Shown piece after piece: positions 1 through 6,694 of a DNA stretch of 26,843 nt. This DNA comes from SM23-32 sp964434535. GTDB lineage: Bacteria > Planctomycetota > Brocadiia > SM23-32. The position numbers and the translations under genes are program-made. The stretch lies in contig CAYSWA010000030.1 in the NCBI GenBank assembly GCA_964434535.1, forward strand, positions 1 to 26,843. Reading direction: 5' to 3'. How positions within the stretch are numbered: position 1 is the stretch's first letter; each line of letters begins with the position of its first letter. The notes beneath the pieces are model-generated. The model did not search any database, was not told where the DNA came from, and saw only the letters and a list, made by a program, of their open reading frames with translations.

Positions 1-37
1 CCGTCTGGCCGTTCTCACCTATTCGACTGCTCAACTG

Positions 38-102
38 CTCGCCTGCTCTACCATTCCTTCGCCGGCGGCGAAGGAATGGTCGGCCGGACCGGACACGGTT
101 AG
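38..102. repeat. Hairpin repeat, copy A
   Basis: Bases 38-83 are identical over 46 bases to 1754-1799. The core is a perfect inverted repeat at 50-80 with a 14-bp stem and a GGC loop, preceded by CCTGCTCT. The 3' flank (77-102) matches the flank of copy B (1125-1151) almost base for base. The pyrimidine-rich lead-in at 11-45 looks like a decayed version of the tract in copies B and C. No gene or tRNA abuts this copy within the window. Confidence 0.85.
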
Positions 103-109
103 AACGCTT

Positions 110-395
110 CATTGAGGCCGTGGCGGCAAGGCCCGGACACGGCGCAATGCTCATGGCGGAACTGGCGTTTGTCTGAGCCTGCCCAGGAACTCCTTGCTCC
201 CATCGTGGCTCCCTGCCTTAGGCCGCCAAAGCGCGGCATCCTCACCGTACACAGCGCTGTGCGCCTTTCGGCGTACCCCCCCCGCTGCCTCCAGACCGCG
301 CAGGCATACGAGGCCTGTGGGTAGACTCATGGGGTTCAACGCCAATGTCGCCTTCTGGCGCGCCGTCGAGGATAGTGGGCGGGCTGATGTTCGCC
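110..395. other. Intergenic, nothing recognised
   Basis: This stretch lies between hairpin copy A and the end of the minus-strand gene at 396-974. Short ORFs cross it on both strands, but none shows a recognisable domain or a convincing ribosome binding site. A minus-strand frame (453 down to 151) continues out of the neighbouring gene with a protein-like hydrophobic stretch near 410-453. A frameshifted extension of that gene is therefore possible but unproven. Confidence 0.4.
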
Positions 396-974
396 TCACC
401 TTTCCCCCAACCAGATTGCGAAACACTTCGATTTGGACGACGAACTGTGCCATTGGGAAAGGATGTCGATCGTGGAGGGGAGCTGGAGGGCCGTCTGCTT
501 GACGGCATCAACCCATCCAACAATGGGCTCAATCGTGGCGAAGTCACCCTCGGACACTTCGCCGTACCCCAGGTCTCGCGAAGCGTATGCTTTTCGTGTC
601 TTCTCCATTCTCTCCCCGCAGATCATCTCGCGAATGAATCGCGCGGACGCGTTTGGGTGCGGGGATGTCATTGCCATCACAATCGGCTCGAATGGGTCAC
701 CTCCGAGTTTCTCCACGGCAAGAGCGGCAAGCTGCTTGACGCCATGGCCGGAGCGAATTTTGCGTGCTTCGCACCTGCGGAACAGGCCAGACGTGATTCC
801 AGCGTGCTTGATCGAGATCTCCAGCGACTGGAACAGCATGGTGACGAAGATCGGTACCACTGCAGGATTGGCGTTCAAGAAAGCGGCGTCGCCGTTGAGC
901 ATGCGCTCCGCTGCCAACGCGTATCCTGTGGCGGCTTCGTCCAGACTGAACATATGCGGACCTGCAGTGGTCAT
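396..974 (-). CDS. Hypothetical helical protein, HEPN-like in character
   Basis: This encodes a 192-residue protein that I do not recognise with certainty. I chose the ATG at 974 because GAGGAG lies about six bases upstream; the longer reading frame would need a TTG start. The first 90 residues look all-helical, with an 'FQSLEISIKHAGI' helix followed by 'RKIRSGHGVKQLAALA'. That pattern resembles HEPN-type proteins and includes an R-x5-H spacing, but HEPN ribonucleases need more than this and the match is only suggestive. The C-terminal 20 residues are rich in Ser and Lys, while another frame there looks more protein-like, so a late frameshift is possible. It sits between hairpin copies A and B, on the same strand as the four-helix-bundle gene. 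That suggests an accessory rather than a core role. It has no signal peptide or membrane segment. Confidence 0.55.
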   Translation of the reverse strand: MTTAGPHMFSLDEAATGYALAAERMLNGDAAFLNANPAVVPIFVTMLFQSLEISIKHAGITSGLFRRCEARKIRSGHGVKQLAALAVEKLGGDPFEPIVMAMTSPHPNASARFIREMICGERMEKTRKAYASRDLGYGEVSEGDFATIEPIVGWVDAVKQTALQLPSTIDILSQWHSSSSKSKCFAIWLGER

Positions 975-1070
975 TTCGCTCTCCTCGACTGATGTCTGAT
1001 ATGAGACCGCCGGCAAGGGGCGACGATTCTCCCAGGAGGAAGGAGGCCGCGGCTGCCGTCCATCGCTTTG

Positions 1071-1151
1071 CTCTCCTCCCTACTTTCTCCTCTCTCCTGC
1101 TCTACCATCCCGCTGGAAGCGGGATGGTCGGGGCGGACCGGACGCGGTTAG
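1071..1151. repeat. Hairpin repeat, copy B, with a tRNA-Pro tail
   Basis: A pyrimidine tract (1071-1103) ends in CCTGCTCT and is followed by a perfect 11-bp hairpin with a GGA loop at 1104-1128. The stem sequence differs from copies A and C on both arms, so pairing is kept while sequence changes. The next bases, TGGTCGGGGCGG (1125-1136), match the last 12 bases of tRNA-Pro (complement, including CCA) at 1793-1804. The rest of the tRNA is absent. The flank up to 1151 matches copy A. Confidence 0.8.
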
Positions 1152-1253
1152 GACTCCCTGCCGCAGCGGCGGCCACGTTGCCGGGTCAACTCGGGGAGGA
1201 AATCCCGTGGGCGAGACGGCAAAGCGCCCAGCCGTCCGGCCCACTCGAACATC

Positions 1254-1616
1254 TCAAGTTGACCGTTTCTCCAGCCCGCTGATCAGCCCCGAGAGCATCT
1301 TGGCGATCTCCTCCAGGTCGGCTTTCATCTTCTCATGGGGAGCATCGTCCAGCAAGCCTCGCCGCCGAGCCAATTCGAGCAGGGGCACGCACTCCTGGAC
1401 CGATCCCCGAGCGATGCCGAAGAAGTTCTTCCTGTCGGCCTTGGTGAAGCGGCCGTTGCCCTCGGCGATGTTGGCGGCTATGGAAAGGGAGGCGCGGTTG
1501 AGTTGGTCGGAGAGGAAACCGTAGCCGCGCGGGAAGTCCTCGGTCAGTGTGGCTACGTGGTCGGCGAAGTCAATGGCCCGCTGGTAGACGCTGAGCTTCT
1601 CGAAGGCGAAGGCCAT
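1254..1616 (-). CDS. Four-helix-bundle protein (S23/TIGR02436 type)
   Basis: This is a 120-residue protein of the four-helix-bundle family once named for the 23S rRNA intervening-sequence protein; the Avd accessory protein of diversity-generating retroelements is a structural relative. The sequence shows the family signatures: 'FEKLSVYQRAIDFADHVATL' at the N-terminus, 'LSDQLNRASLSIAANIAEGNGR' in the middle, and a final helix with 'LEEIAKMLSGLISGLEK'. The length is normal for the family. The molecular role is not established for most members; they form small helical oligomers and may bind nucleic acid. No reverse transcriptase or variable repeat is nearby, so a retroelement role is not supported here. 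The gene lies between copies B and C of the hairpin repeat, and a purine-rich inverted tract lies just upstream. The leader has only a weak ribosome binding site (GGGAAG). Confidence 0.88.
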   Translation of the reverse strand: MAFAFEKLSVYQRAIDFADHVATLTEDFPRGYGFLSDQLNRASLSIAANIAEGNGRFTKADRKNFFGIARGSVQECVPLLELARRRGLLDDAPHEKMKADLEEIAKMLSGLISGLEKRST

Positions 1617-1640
1617 GGACGGGCTTCCCGCAGAGGCAAA

Positions 1641-1680
1641 CGGCAGAAAGTAGAGAGTAGAAAGGAGACCGCAGGAGAGC
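1641..1680 (-). repeat. Inverted purine tract, partner of copy C lead-in
   Basis: Read on the minus strand, this is a pyrimidine tract with CTACTTT-like units (TTTCTACTCTCTACTTTCTG). It resembles the lead-in of copy C at 1729-1760 but lies in the opposite orientation, so 1641-1766 forms an imperfect inverted repeat with about 45 bases between the arms. It has no perfect hairpin of its own. Confidence 0.6.
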
Positions 1681-1728
1681 GAACCTCATGCCCTGCTGTC
1701 GCGACTTGGCCGTGCCGTCGTGCCTTGC

Positions 1729-1799
1729 CGTTCTCTACTTTCTACTTTCTCCTCTCGCCTGCTCTACCATTCCTTCGCCGGCGGCGAAGGAATGGTCGG
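1729..1799. repeat. Hairpin repeat, copy C, fused to the tRNA-Pro 3' end
   Basis: A pyrimidine tract with two CTACTTT units (1731-1756) leads to CCTGCTCT and a perfect 14-bp hairpin with a GGC loop at 1766-1796. The last bases of the hairpin are the discriminator and CCA end of tRNA-Pro on the minus strand. On that strand the order is tRNA, hairpin overlapping CCA, then a purine tract. It might act as a terminator or processing signal, but there is no T-tract. Confidence 0.85.
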
Positions 1800-1870
1800 G
1801 GCGGCGGGATTTGAACCCGCGACTTCGTGCTCCCAAAGCACGCGCGCTATCCAGGCTGCGCCACGCCCCG
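1793..1870 (-). tRNA. tRNA-Pro (anticodon UGG)
   Basis: The full cloverleaf can be folded on the minus strand: acceptor CGGGGCG paired with CGCCCCG, anticodon stem CGTGC/GCACG with loop TTTGGGA (anticodon TGG), and T-arm GCGGG-TTCAAAT-CCCGC. The 3' CCA is encoded at 1795-1793. That CCA lies inside the stem of hairpin copy C. Confidence 0.96.
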
Positions 1871-1884
1871 GCCGCTGAGCGTCG

Positions 1885-1914
1885 ATTGTAGCGCCTTGCG
1901 CGGAGCCGGCGCAA
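1885..1914 (-). promoter_or_regulatory. Sigma-70-type promoter of tRNA-Pro
   Basis: On the minus strand TTGCGC (1914-1909) and TACAAT (1890-1885) are 18 bases apart. Transcription would begin a few bases before the mature tRNA 5' end at 1870. Confidence 0.6.
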
Positions 1915-1958
1915 AGGCTCATCGGTTCGGTTGAGCCGGTAGAGAGGCCCCGGACGCT

Positions 1959-2417
1959 TCAGACGTGGAACTCTTCGCCGGCGCGCTGGGCGGCTTGGGC
2001 GAGCAGGTCCAGCGGGTTCGTCCCGTCGTCGGGGAAGACGGCGAGGCCGATCTCGAAGCCTTCCAGCCCCGGCAGGTTGGCCCGCAGCCGCTCCAGCGTG
2101 GCGCGGGCCCGGGCGCGGTCGGTCTCGGGCAGGATCACCGCCACGCGGTCGCGCAGGGCCTCCTCGGCGGCTTCGGCGCCGGTATGCGCGGATGGGCGGC
2201 CGCTGATGACCTCCACCAGGTCGGTGCAGCGCAGGTAGGGGCGCAGGGTGTTGAAGACGTCGCGCGCGTCGGCCTGACGGCAACTGACGTAGAGCAGGGC
2301 GAAGTTGCGTCCGTAGCGTTCGGCGCGGCGGGCTTCCTCGGCCAGACGGGCGCGGAAGTACTCGGTGATGCGCAGGCCCCAGGCCCGTTCGGCCTGGCCT
2401 TCCTCGGCGGCACTCAT
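1959..2417 (-). CDS. Degenerate GGDEF-domain protein
   Basis: This 152-residue protein aligns by eye with the C-terminal diguanylate cyclase (GGDEF) fold. It shows 'RRAERYGRNFALLYVSC' (first strand), 'LRPYLRCTDLVEVI', 'VAVILPETDRARARATLERLRANL' and 'IGLAVFPDDGTNPLDLLAQA'. The catalytic GG(D/E)EF signature that should precede 'VAVILPETD' is missing, replaced by a loop rich in Ala, Glu and Arg. It should therefore not make cyclic di-GMP; a sensing, scaffolding or vestigial role is an inference. I chose the ATG at 2417 because a -35/-10 pair lies at 2526-2497 and AGGGG lies about ten bases upstream of this start. The longer frame up to 2699 would begin upstream of that promoter and is unlike a protein. 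It has no sensor domain or membrane segment. Confidence 0.75.
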   Translation of the reverse strand: MSAAEEGQAERAWGLRITEYFRARLAEEARRAERYGRNFALLYVSCRQADARDVFNTLRPYLRCTDLVEVISGRPSAHTGAEAAEEALRDRVAVILPETDRARARATLERLRANLPGLEGFEIGLAVFPDDGTNPLDLLAQAAQRAGEEFHV

Positions 2418-2496
2418 CCCTGTACCCCTGGCCGAGCGGCCCGCCTTCGGCTGCGGGGCGCGCCGGCATCGCGTTAGCGCACGACCCTCGGACGCA

Positions 2497-2526
2497 TTTC
2501 TACCCCTTTCGGCCCGGCCGGTGCAA
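2497..2526 (-). promoter_or_regulatory. Promoter of the GGDEF-like gene
   Basis: On the minus strand TTGCAC (2526-2521) and TAGAAA (2502-2497) are 18 bases apart. The predicted leader is about 70 bases and ends at the ATG at 2417, which supports the short form of the protein. Confidence 0.5.
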
Positions 2527-2575
2527 GTGCACGTGGGATGCTCCGGCGGGCGGCTCGGCGAGGGCACAGTTGGGC

Positions 2576-2622
2576 AAAAAAGGCGGTCCCGCGGGCCGGC
2601 TCTGGGCCTGCCTCGCGGGACC
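2576..2622 (-). terminator. Rho-independent terminator after the Flp pilin
   Basis: On the minus strand GGTCCCGCG (2622-2614) pairs perfectly with CGCGGGACC (2593-2585), followed by GCC and six Ts (2581-2576). It is the only clear hairpin-plus-T-tract I found in the window. It lies about 155 bases downstream of the pilin stop and upstream of the promoter of the next minus-strand gene, so it insulates the two. Confidence 0.8.
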
Positions 2623-2777
2623 TGACAACCTGCACGCCTATGACGGGCAGAGGGGAACCCCGCACGGACCGAGGGGCCGGCCGGGGTCGTGTTCCCCATA
2701 CTGGCCTTGCGGCGGGCTGTGATGCCCGCCGGGTCAGGCCGCTCCGGAACCCGTCCGGAGCACCAACGCGAAACTCA

Positions 2778-2960
2778 TCAGGTCGTGTTGCCGATCGTGT
2801 TGGCGACGTTGCTCATCGCATTGCTGGTGTGATCGCCCAGCGCGGTGAGGGCAACGATCACCACGATGGCCACCAGCGCCAGAATCAGCGCGTACTCGAC
2901 CAGGCTCTGGCCCTTCTTGGACCGGAGCGCCTGCCAGACTTTGAACAGGACGAGCTTCAT
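2778..2960 (-). CDS. flp: Flp-family type IVb pilin
   Basis: This is a 60-residue class IVb prepilin, the subunit of tight-adherence (Tad) pili. The prepilin peptidase site is clear: a short basic leader ends in 'RSKKG', followed by 'QSLVEYALILALVAIVVIVALTALG', with Glu at +5 and the Tyr typical of Flp pilins, then a single hydrophobic helix and a short hydrophilic tail. Length is normal for Flp. I prefer the ATG at 2960 over the GTG at 2963 because GGGAGGA is then at a normal distance. No tad/cpa assembly genes or prepilin peptidase are in the window, so the machinery must lie elsewhere. A strong sigma-54-type site lies upstream and a T-tract terminator downstream, so it is probably a monocistronic, separately regulated gene. 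Confidence 0.93.
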   Translation of the reverse strand: MKLVLFKVWQALRSKKGQSLVEYALILALVAIVVIVALTALGDHTSNAMSNVANTIGNTT

Positions 2961-3020
2961 CACGCGTCCTCCCTACTCATTTAATGGGGAACGGATTCAG
3001 TTTGCGACAGGGCACCTTAG

Positions 3021-3036
3021 TGCAAAGGCCGTGCCG
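3021..3036 (-). promoter_or_regulatory. Sigma-54 (RpoN) promoter of the Flp pilin
   Basis: On the minus strand the sequence is CGGCACG-GCCT-TTGCA. It matches the RpoN -24/-12 consensus TGGCACG-N4-TTGC(A/T) at all but the first base, with exactly ten bases between the GG and GC pairs. It would start transcription near 3010, about 50 bases before the pilin ATG. I see no sigma-70-like pair for this gene. An enhancer-binding protein is implied but none is encoded here. Confidence 0.7.
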
Positions 3037-3145
3037 CGACTCGTCCGGGGTGCGGCGTCCTGCGGGCCTCGCCCGAGCCCGGAGAAGGGCTGGAGACCGC
3101 TCCTGTAGCGTTCTGTGACGGGGGCTGCGAGCCGGGCCGGTTCGT

Positions 3146-3174
3146 TTGCCCGGCGGGGCGAGCGGGCGCATAAT
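3146..3174 (+). promoter_or_regulatory. Promoter of the P-type ATPase
   Basis: TTGCCC (3146-3151) and CATAAT (3169-3174) are 17 bases apart, about 40 bases before the ATG at 3218. It diverges from the sigma-54 promoter of the pilin; the two are about 110 bases apart. Confidence 0.6.
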
Positions 3175-3217
3175 GGGTGGGGCGCGGCTTGTTGCCCGCA
3201 TTCGAGAAAGGAGCGCG

Positions 3218-6013
3218 ATGGCCGAGAAGAAGTACTACCGGATGGGTGTTCAGGAAGTGCTGGGCGAGCTGGGCACCGGCATGGACGGGCTCTCGGCGGC
3301 GGAGGCCGAGCGCCGCCGCGACGAGTACGGCGAGAACGTGCTCGTCACGGGCCCGCAGACGCCGAAGTGGCTGATGTTGCTGCGCCAGTTCAGGGACTTG
3401 CTGGTCGTGGTGCTCATCGTTGCCGGCGCCGTCTCCTACGGCATCGCCATCGTGGAGGGCTCGTGGGCGAACTTCCGCGACGGCTCGATCATGTTCCTGA
3501 TCGTCGGCATCAACGCCGTCATCGGTTTCATCCAGGAGTACAAGGCGAGCCGGATCGTGGAGCAACTGCGGGAGCTGATCCGCTCGCCGGCCGACGTCGT
3601 GCGCGACGGCGAGGTGAGCGAGACGGCCCAGCGCCTGCTGGTGCCGGGCGACGTGGTGCGCATCGAGGAGGGGGACAAGGTGCCGGCCGACCTGCGCATC
3701 ATCGAGACCACGAACCTGCGCACCAACGAGTTCTCGCTGACCGGCGAGTCGATGCCTCAGGACAAGATCACCGCCGCGCTGAGCGGCGAGCGCGGCCTGG
3801 CCGACCGCGAGAACATGGCCTTCGCCGGCACCACGGTCGCCAGCGGCAACGCCAGCGGCGTGGTCGTGGCCACGGGCATGGAGAGCGAACTCGGCCGGAT
3901 CGCCACCATGACCGAGGAGACCGTCGAGCTGAAGTCGCCCCTGCAGGACGAGCTGGACCTGCTGGCCAGGCGGCTCACCGGCGTCGTGGTGGTCATCAGC
4001 GCGGCGCTGTTTGCCTTCGCGCTGCTTCAGGGCCTGGGGCCCATCGTGAGCCTGACCTACGCGCTGGGGGTGGCGGTGGCCTGCGTGCCCCAGGCGCTGC
4101 CGGCGCAGCTTACCGTCGCCATGTCTACCGCCAGCCGCCGCCTGGCCGAGCGCAACGCCGTGGTCAAGAGCCTGCCTTCGGTCGAGACGCTCGGCTCGAC
4201 CAACGTGATCTGCACCGACAAGACGGGCACGCTGACGCGCAACGAGATGACCGCCAGGCGGGCGTGGTTCAGCGGGCGGGAATACGAGTTCACCGGCAGC
4301 GGCTACGAGCCGGAGGGCACCGTCAAGCACCTGGGCGGGGAGGAGCTGAGCCGGGAGGAGATCGACGAGATCGAGATCATGATGGACGCCGCCACGATGG
4401 CCTCGAACGCCGAGATCCATCCGCCCGACGACGACCATCCCGACTGGTATCCGGTCGGCGATCCCACGGAGGCGGCCCTGATTGCCATGTCCACCAAGAT
4501 CGGCACCCGCTCCCCCGAGGAGGACGTGGAGACGCCGGAGCTGCACGAGTTCCCCTTCACTGCCGAGCGCAAGCGGATGAGCTCGATCCGCCGGTTCGCC
4601 GAGGGCGAAGTGGTCACCATGAAGGGGGCGACCGACGTGCTGCTCAGCCTTAGCCGTTACATCTGTCTGGACGGGGAGCACCGGGAGCTGACCGACGAGC
4701 AGCGCGACGAGATCCAGCAGGTCAAGGAGCGCTACTCGGAGGACGCCCTCCGCGTGCTGGCCTTCGCCTATCGCCCGCTGGGCGAGCGCGAGGGGGACGG
4801 CGAGTACGAGGAGGAACAGGTCGAGCGCGAGATGGTCTTCCTCGGCCTGGTCGGCATGATGGACCCCCCGCGCGAAGGGGTGCGCGAGGCGGTGCAGGAG
4901 TGCCACGAGGCGCACATCTACTCCTACATGATCACCGGCGACCATCCGACCACCGCCCGCGCCATCGGCCGCGAGATCGGGCTGGCGCGCGACAGCCAGC
5001 AGCCCCGCGTCTTCACCGGCGCCGACATGAAGGAGATATCCGACGAAGAGCTGGTCGAGACGATGCGCGAGAACGCGAGCCTGATCTTCTCCCGCGTCGA
5101 CCCGGCCGACAAGCTGCGCGTGGTGAAGCTGCTGGAGGATGAGCTCGACGAGGTGGTGGCCGTCACCGGCGACGGCGTCAATGACGCCCCCGCGCTCAAA
5201 CGCGCCCACATCGGCGTGGCCATGGGCCGCACCGGCACCGACGTGGCCAAGGAGGCGGCCGAGCTGGTGCTGCTCGATGACAGCTTCCCCACGCTGGTGC
5301 ACGCCGTGAAGGAGGGGCGCACCATCTACAGCAACATCGCCAAGGTGGTGCTGGCCAGCCTGACAACGAACACCGCCGAGCTGGTCGCCGTGCTGCTCGG
5401 CCTGGTCGGCATCGCCATCGGCAACTACGCCATCCCGATCCTGGCCATCCAGATCCTGGCCATCGACCTGCTGGCGGAGATCATGCCGCTGACCTTCCTC
5501 TGCTTCGACCCGCCCACAGAGGAGATCATGCACCGCCCGCCGCGCAGCCGCACCGAGCACATCCTCGACCTGCGCAGCGGGGCCGAGGTGGTCTTGCTCG
5601 GCACGCTGATCGGCGCGCTGGCGGCCGGCAACTTCTTCCTCTACATGGCCCGCCACGGCGGCGAGATGCTCACCCAGGACGCCGTCGGCACGGCCCCCTA
5701 CATGCGCGCCAGCACCATGACGTGGCTCACCATCGCCGCCTGCCAGTGGGTCAACATCCTCTCGCGCCGCTACCGCTACAGCAGCATCTTCAACCGCAAC
5801 ATCCTGACCAACAAGATACTGCTCGGCTCGGTCTTCCTCTCGCTGGGCACGGTGCTGATCGGCGTCTACGTGCCGGGCATCAGCGACTTCCTCCAGTTCG
5901 CGGACGTGGCCCTGGGCGACTGGCTCTACGTTGCGGCGGGCGCGGGCGTCTACCTGGCGGCCTTCGAGCTGCTCAAGCTCGGGCGCCGCATCCGGCGCGA
6001 CCGCGGAGGTTGA
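3218..6013 (+). CDS. P-type cation-transporting ATPase (P2 type)
   Basis: This 931-residue pump of the Ca2+/Na+-type P2 family would move cations across the cytoplasmic membrane using ATP. It carries an N-terminal cation-ATPase domain, the actuator motif LTGES (174-178), the phosphorylation motif DKTGTLT (Asp334), the hinge motif TGDGVNDAP (650-658) and a C-terminal membrane domain. In M5 it keeps the Asn718/Glu721 pair seen in SERCA. In M6 it has Asp750 and Glu754 where SERCA has Asn and Asp. In M4 the usual PEGLP is PQALP (291-295), so the cation-binding Glu is a Gln. The transported ion is therefore uncertain. The ATG at 3218 is chosen because GAAAGGAG lies just upstream and the promoter lies 5' of it; the longer frame would begin before the -10 box. 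The gene stands alone, with no partner subunit. Its stop codon overlaps the tRNA-Ser promoter. Confidence 0.93.
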   Translation: MAEKKYYRMGVQEVLGELGTGMDGLSAAEAERRRDEYGENVLVTGPQTPKWLMLLRQFRDLLVVVLIVAGAVSYGIAIVEGSWANFRDGSIMFLIVGINAVIGFIQEYKASRIVEQLRELIRSPADVVRDGEVSETAQRLLVPGDVVRIEEGDKVPADLRIIETTNLRTNEFSLTGESMPQDKITAALSGERGLADRENMAFAGTTVASGNASGVVVATGMESELGRIATMTEETVELKSPLQDELDLLARRLTGVVVVISAALFAFALLQGLGPIVSLTYALGVAVACVPQALPAQLTVAMSTASRRLAERNAVVKSLPSVETLGSTNVICTDKTGTLTRNEMTARRAWFSGREYEFTGSGYEPEGTVKHLGGEELSREEIDEIEIMMDAATMASNAEIHPPDDDHPDWYPVGDPTEAALIAMSTKIGTRSPEEDVETPELHEFPFTAERKRMSSIRRFAEGEVVTMKGATDVLLSLSRYICLDGEHRELTDEQRDEIQQVKERYSEDALRVLAFAYRPLGEREGDGEYEEEQVEREMVFLGLVGMMDPPREGVREAVQECHEAHIYSYMITGDHPTTARAIGREIGLARDSQQPRVFTGADMKEISDEELVETMRENASLIFSRVDPADKLRVVKLLEDELDEVVAVTGDGVNDAPALKRAHIGVAMGRTGTDVAKEAAELVLLDDSFPTLVHAVKEGRTIYSNIAKVVLASLTTNTAELVAVLLGLVGIAIGNYAIPILAIQILAIDLLAEIMPLTFLCFDPPTEEIMHRPPRSRTEHILDLRSGAEVVLLGTLIGALAAGNFFLYMARHGGEMLTQDAVGTAPYMRASTMTWLTIAACQWVNILSRRYRYSSIFNRNILTNKILLGSVFLSLGTVLIGVYVPGISDFLQFADVALGDWLYVAAGAGVYLAAFELLKLGRRIRRDRGG

Positions 6014-6038
6014 CACGGGGCGGCCGCCCAAATACACT
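6010..6038 (+). promoter_or_regulatory. Promoter of tRNA-Ser
   Basis: TTGACA (6010-6015) and TACACT (6033-6038) are 17 bases apart. The -35 box overlaps the TGA stop of the ATPase gene (6011-6013). Transcription would begin about 25 bases before the tRNA. Confidence 0.72.
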
Positions 6039-6071
6039 GGGTTTCGGCCCGTAAGCCGGCCATCGCGCCGC

Positions 6072-6166
<95 letters not shown>

Positions 6167-6219
6167 GCCCCCTTGCGTTCGATCCGACTCGCCCCGCCTC
6201 TGCCGCGCGGGAGCCCAGG

Positions 6220-6501
6220 ATCATGGTCGATGGCGGATTGCTGGACTTCGACGAGGATCGCGCCCTCGCCGACCCGTGCATATGCGGCGCCCAGGCGCGC
6301 CAGGTTCTGGGTGTTGTCGGGCTGGGATCGCACGGCTTGCTCCAGGTGAGGGATGGCCTGGTGGGGCTGGCCCAGGGCGAGGTAGGCGGTGCCGAGGTTG
6401 AAGCAGATGTCGGCCGAGTGGGGTTCAAGGGCCGCCGCGCGCCGGAAGGCGAAGGGCAGAAGTGTCGAGTCGCCGTGTTCGATCGGATCGTCCGCCCTTC
6501 T
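6220..6501 (-). pseudogene. TPR-protein remnant
   Basis: One minus-strand frame, open from just after a stop at 6504-6502, reads as tetratricopeptide repeat sequence: 'RRAAALEPHSADICFNLG', 'TAYLALGQPHQAIPHLEQAV', then 'NTQNLARLGAAYARVGE'. The match to the 34-residue TPR helix pair is clear, but there is no ATG or ribosome binding site at the 5' end. The frame then runs on antisense through tRNA-Ser. It looks like the relic of a longer TPR gene caught between two tRNA genes, and its 5' side is cut at the purine tract of hairpin copy D. Expression as a short peptide is unlikely. Confidence 0.6.
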
Positions 6502-6544
6502 CTACTCTCGACCTTCTCCTGCTCTGCCCCGCCGCAGGCGGGGC
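6496..6544. repeat. Hairpin repeat, copy D, next to the tRNA-Arg 3' end
   Basis: The pyrimidine tract 6496-6520 is followed by CCTGCTCT and a perfect 8-bp hairpin with a GCA loop (6526-6544). The hairpin directly abuts the CCA end of tRNA-Arg on the minus strand. The order matches copy C at tRNA-Pro, but the stem sequence is entirely different. It may end tRNA transcription, although there is no T-tract. Confidence 0.75.
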
Positions 6545-6620
6545 TGGCACGCCCGGGAGGATTCGAACCCCCAACCCTCGGATCCGAAGTCCGATGCTCT
6601 ATCCGTTGAGCTACGGGCGC
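6545..6620 (-). tRNA. tRNA-Arg (anticodon UCG)
   Basis: On the minus strand acceptor GCGCCCG pairs with CGGGCGT (one G-U pair). The anticodon arm TCGGA/TCCGA has loop CTTCGGA (anticodon TCG), the T-loop is TTCGAAT, and CCA is encoded at 6547-6545. Confidence 0.95.
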
Positions 6621-6638
6621 GCCCTTCGGACCGAAGGC

Positions 6639-6667
6639 AGTATAGCCGACCGCGCCGGAGGCCACAA
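6639..6667 (-). promoter_or_regulatory. Promoter of tRNA-Arg(UCG)
   Basis: On the minus strand TTGTGG (6667-6662) and TATACT (6644-6639) are 17 bases apart, just upstream of the tRNA 5' end at 6620. Confidence 0.6.
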
Positions 6668-6694
6668 CGGGGCCGGGAACACGGGGCCAAAGGC

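Noticed and set aside
1766..1796. Hairpin copy C as an ordinary rho-independent terminator
   Set aside because: The purine tract after it on the minus strand has no T-run, the hairpin includes the tRNA CCA end, and copy A has no gene to terminate.
1071..1870. Diversity-generating retroelement suggested by the Avd-like four-helix protein
   Set aside because: No reverse transcriptase and no variable or template repeat in the window.
3017..6037. A 1,006-residue ORF on the minus strand opposite the P-type ATPase
   Set aside because: Its composition (His, Asp, Gln and Ala runs) is that of a GC-rich shadow frame, and the plus strand has an intact pump with all motifs.
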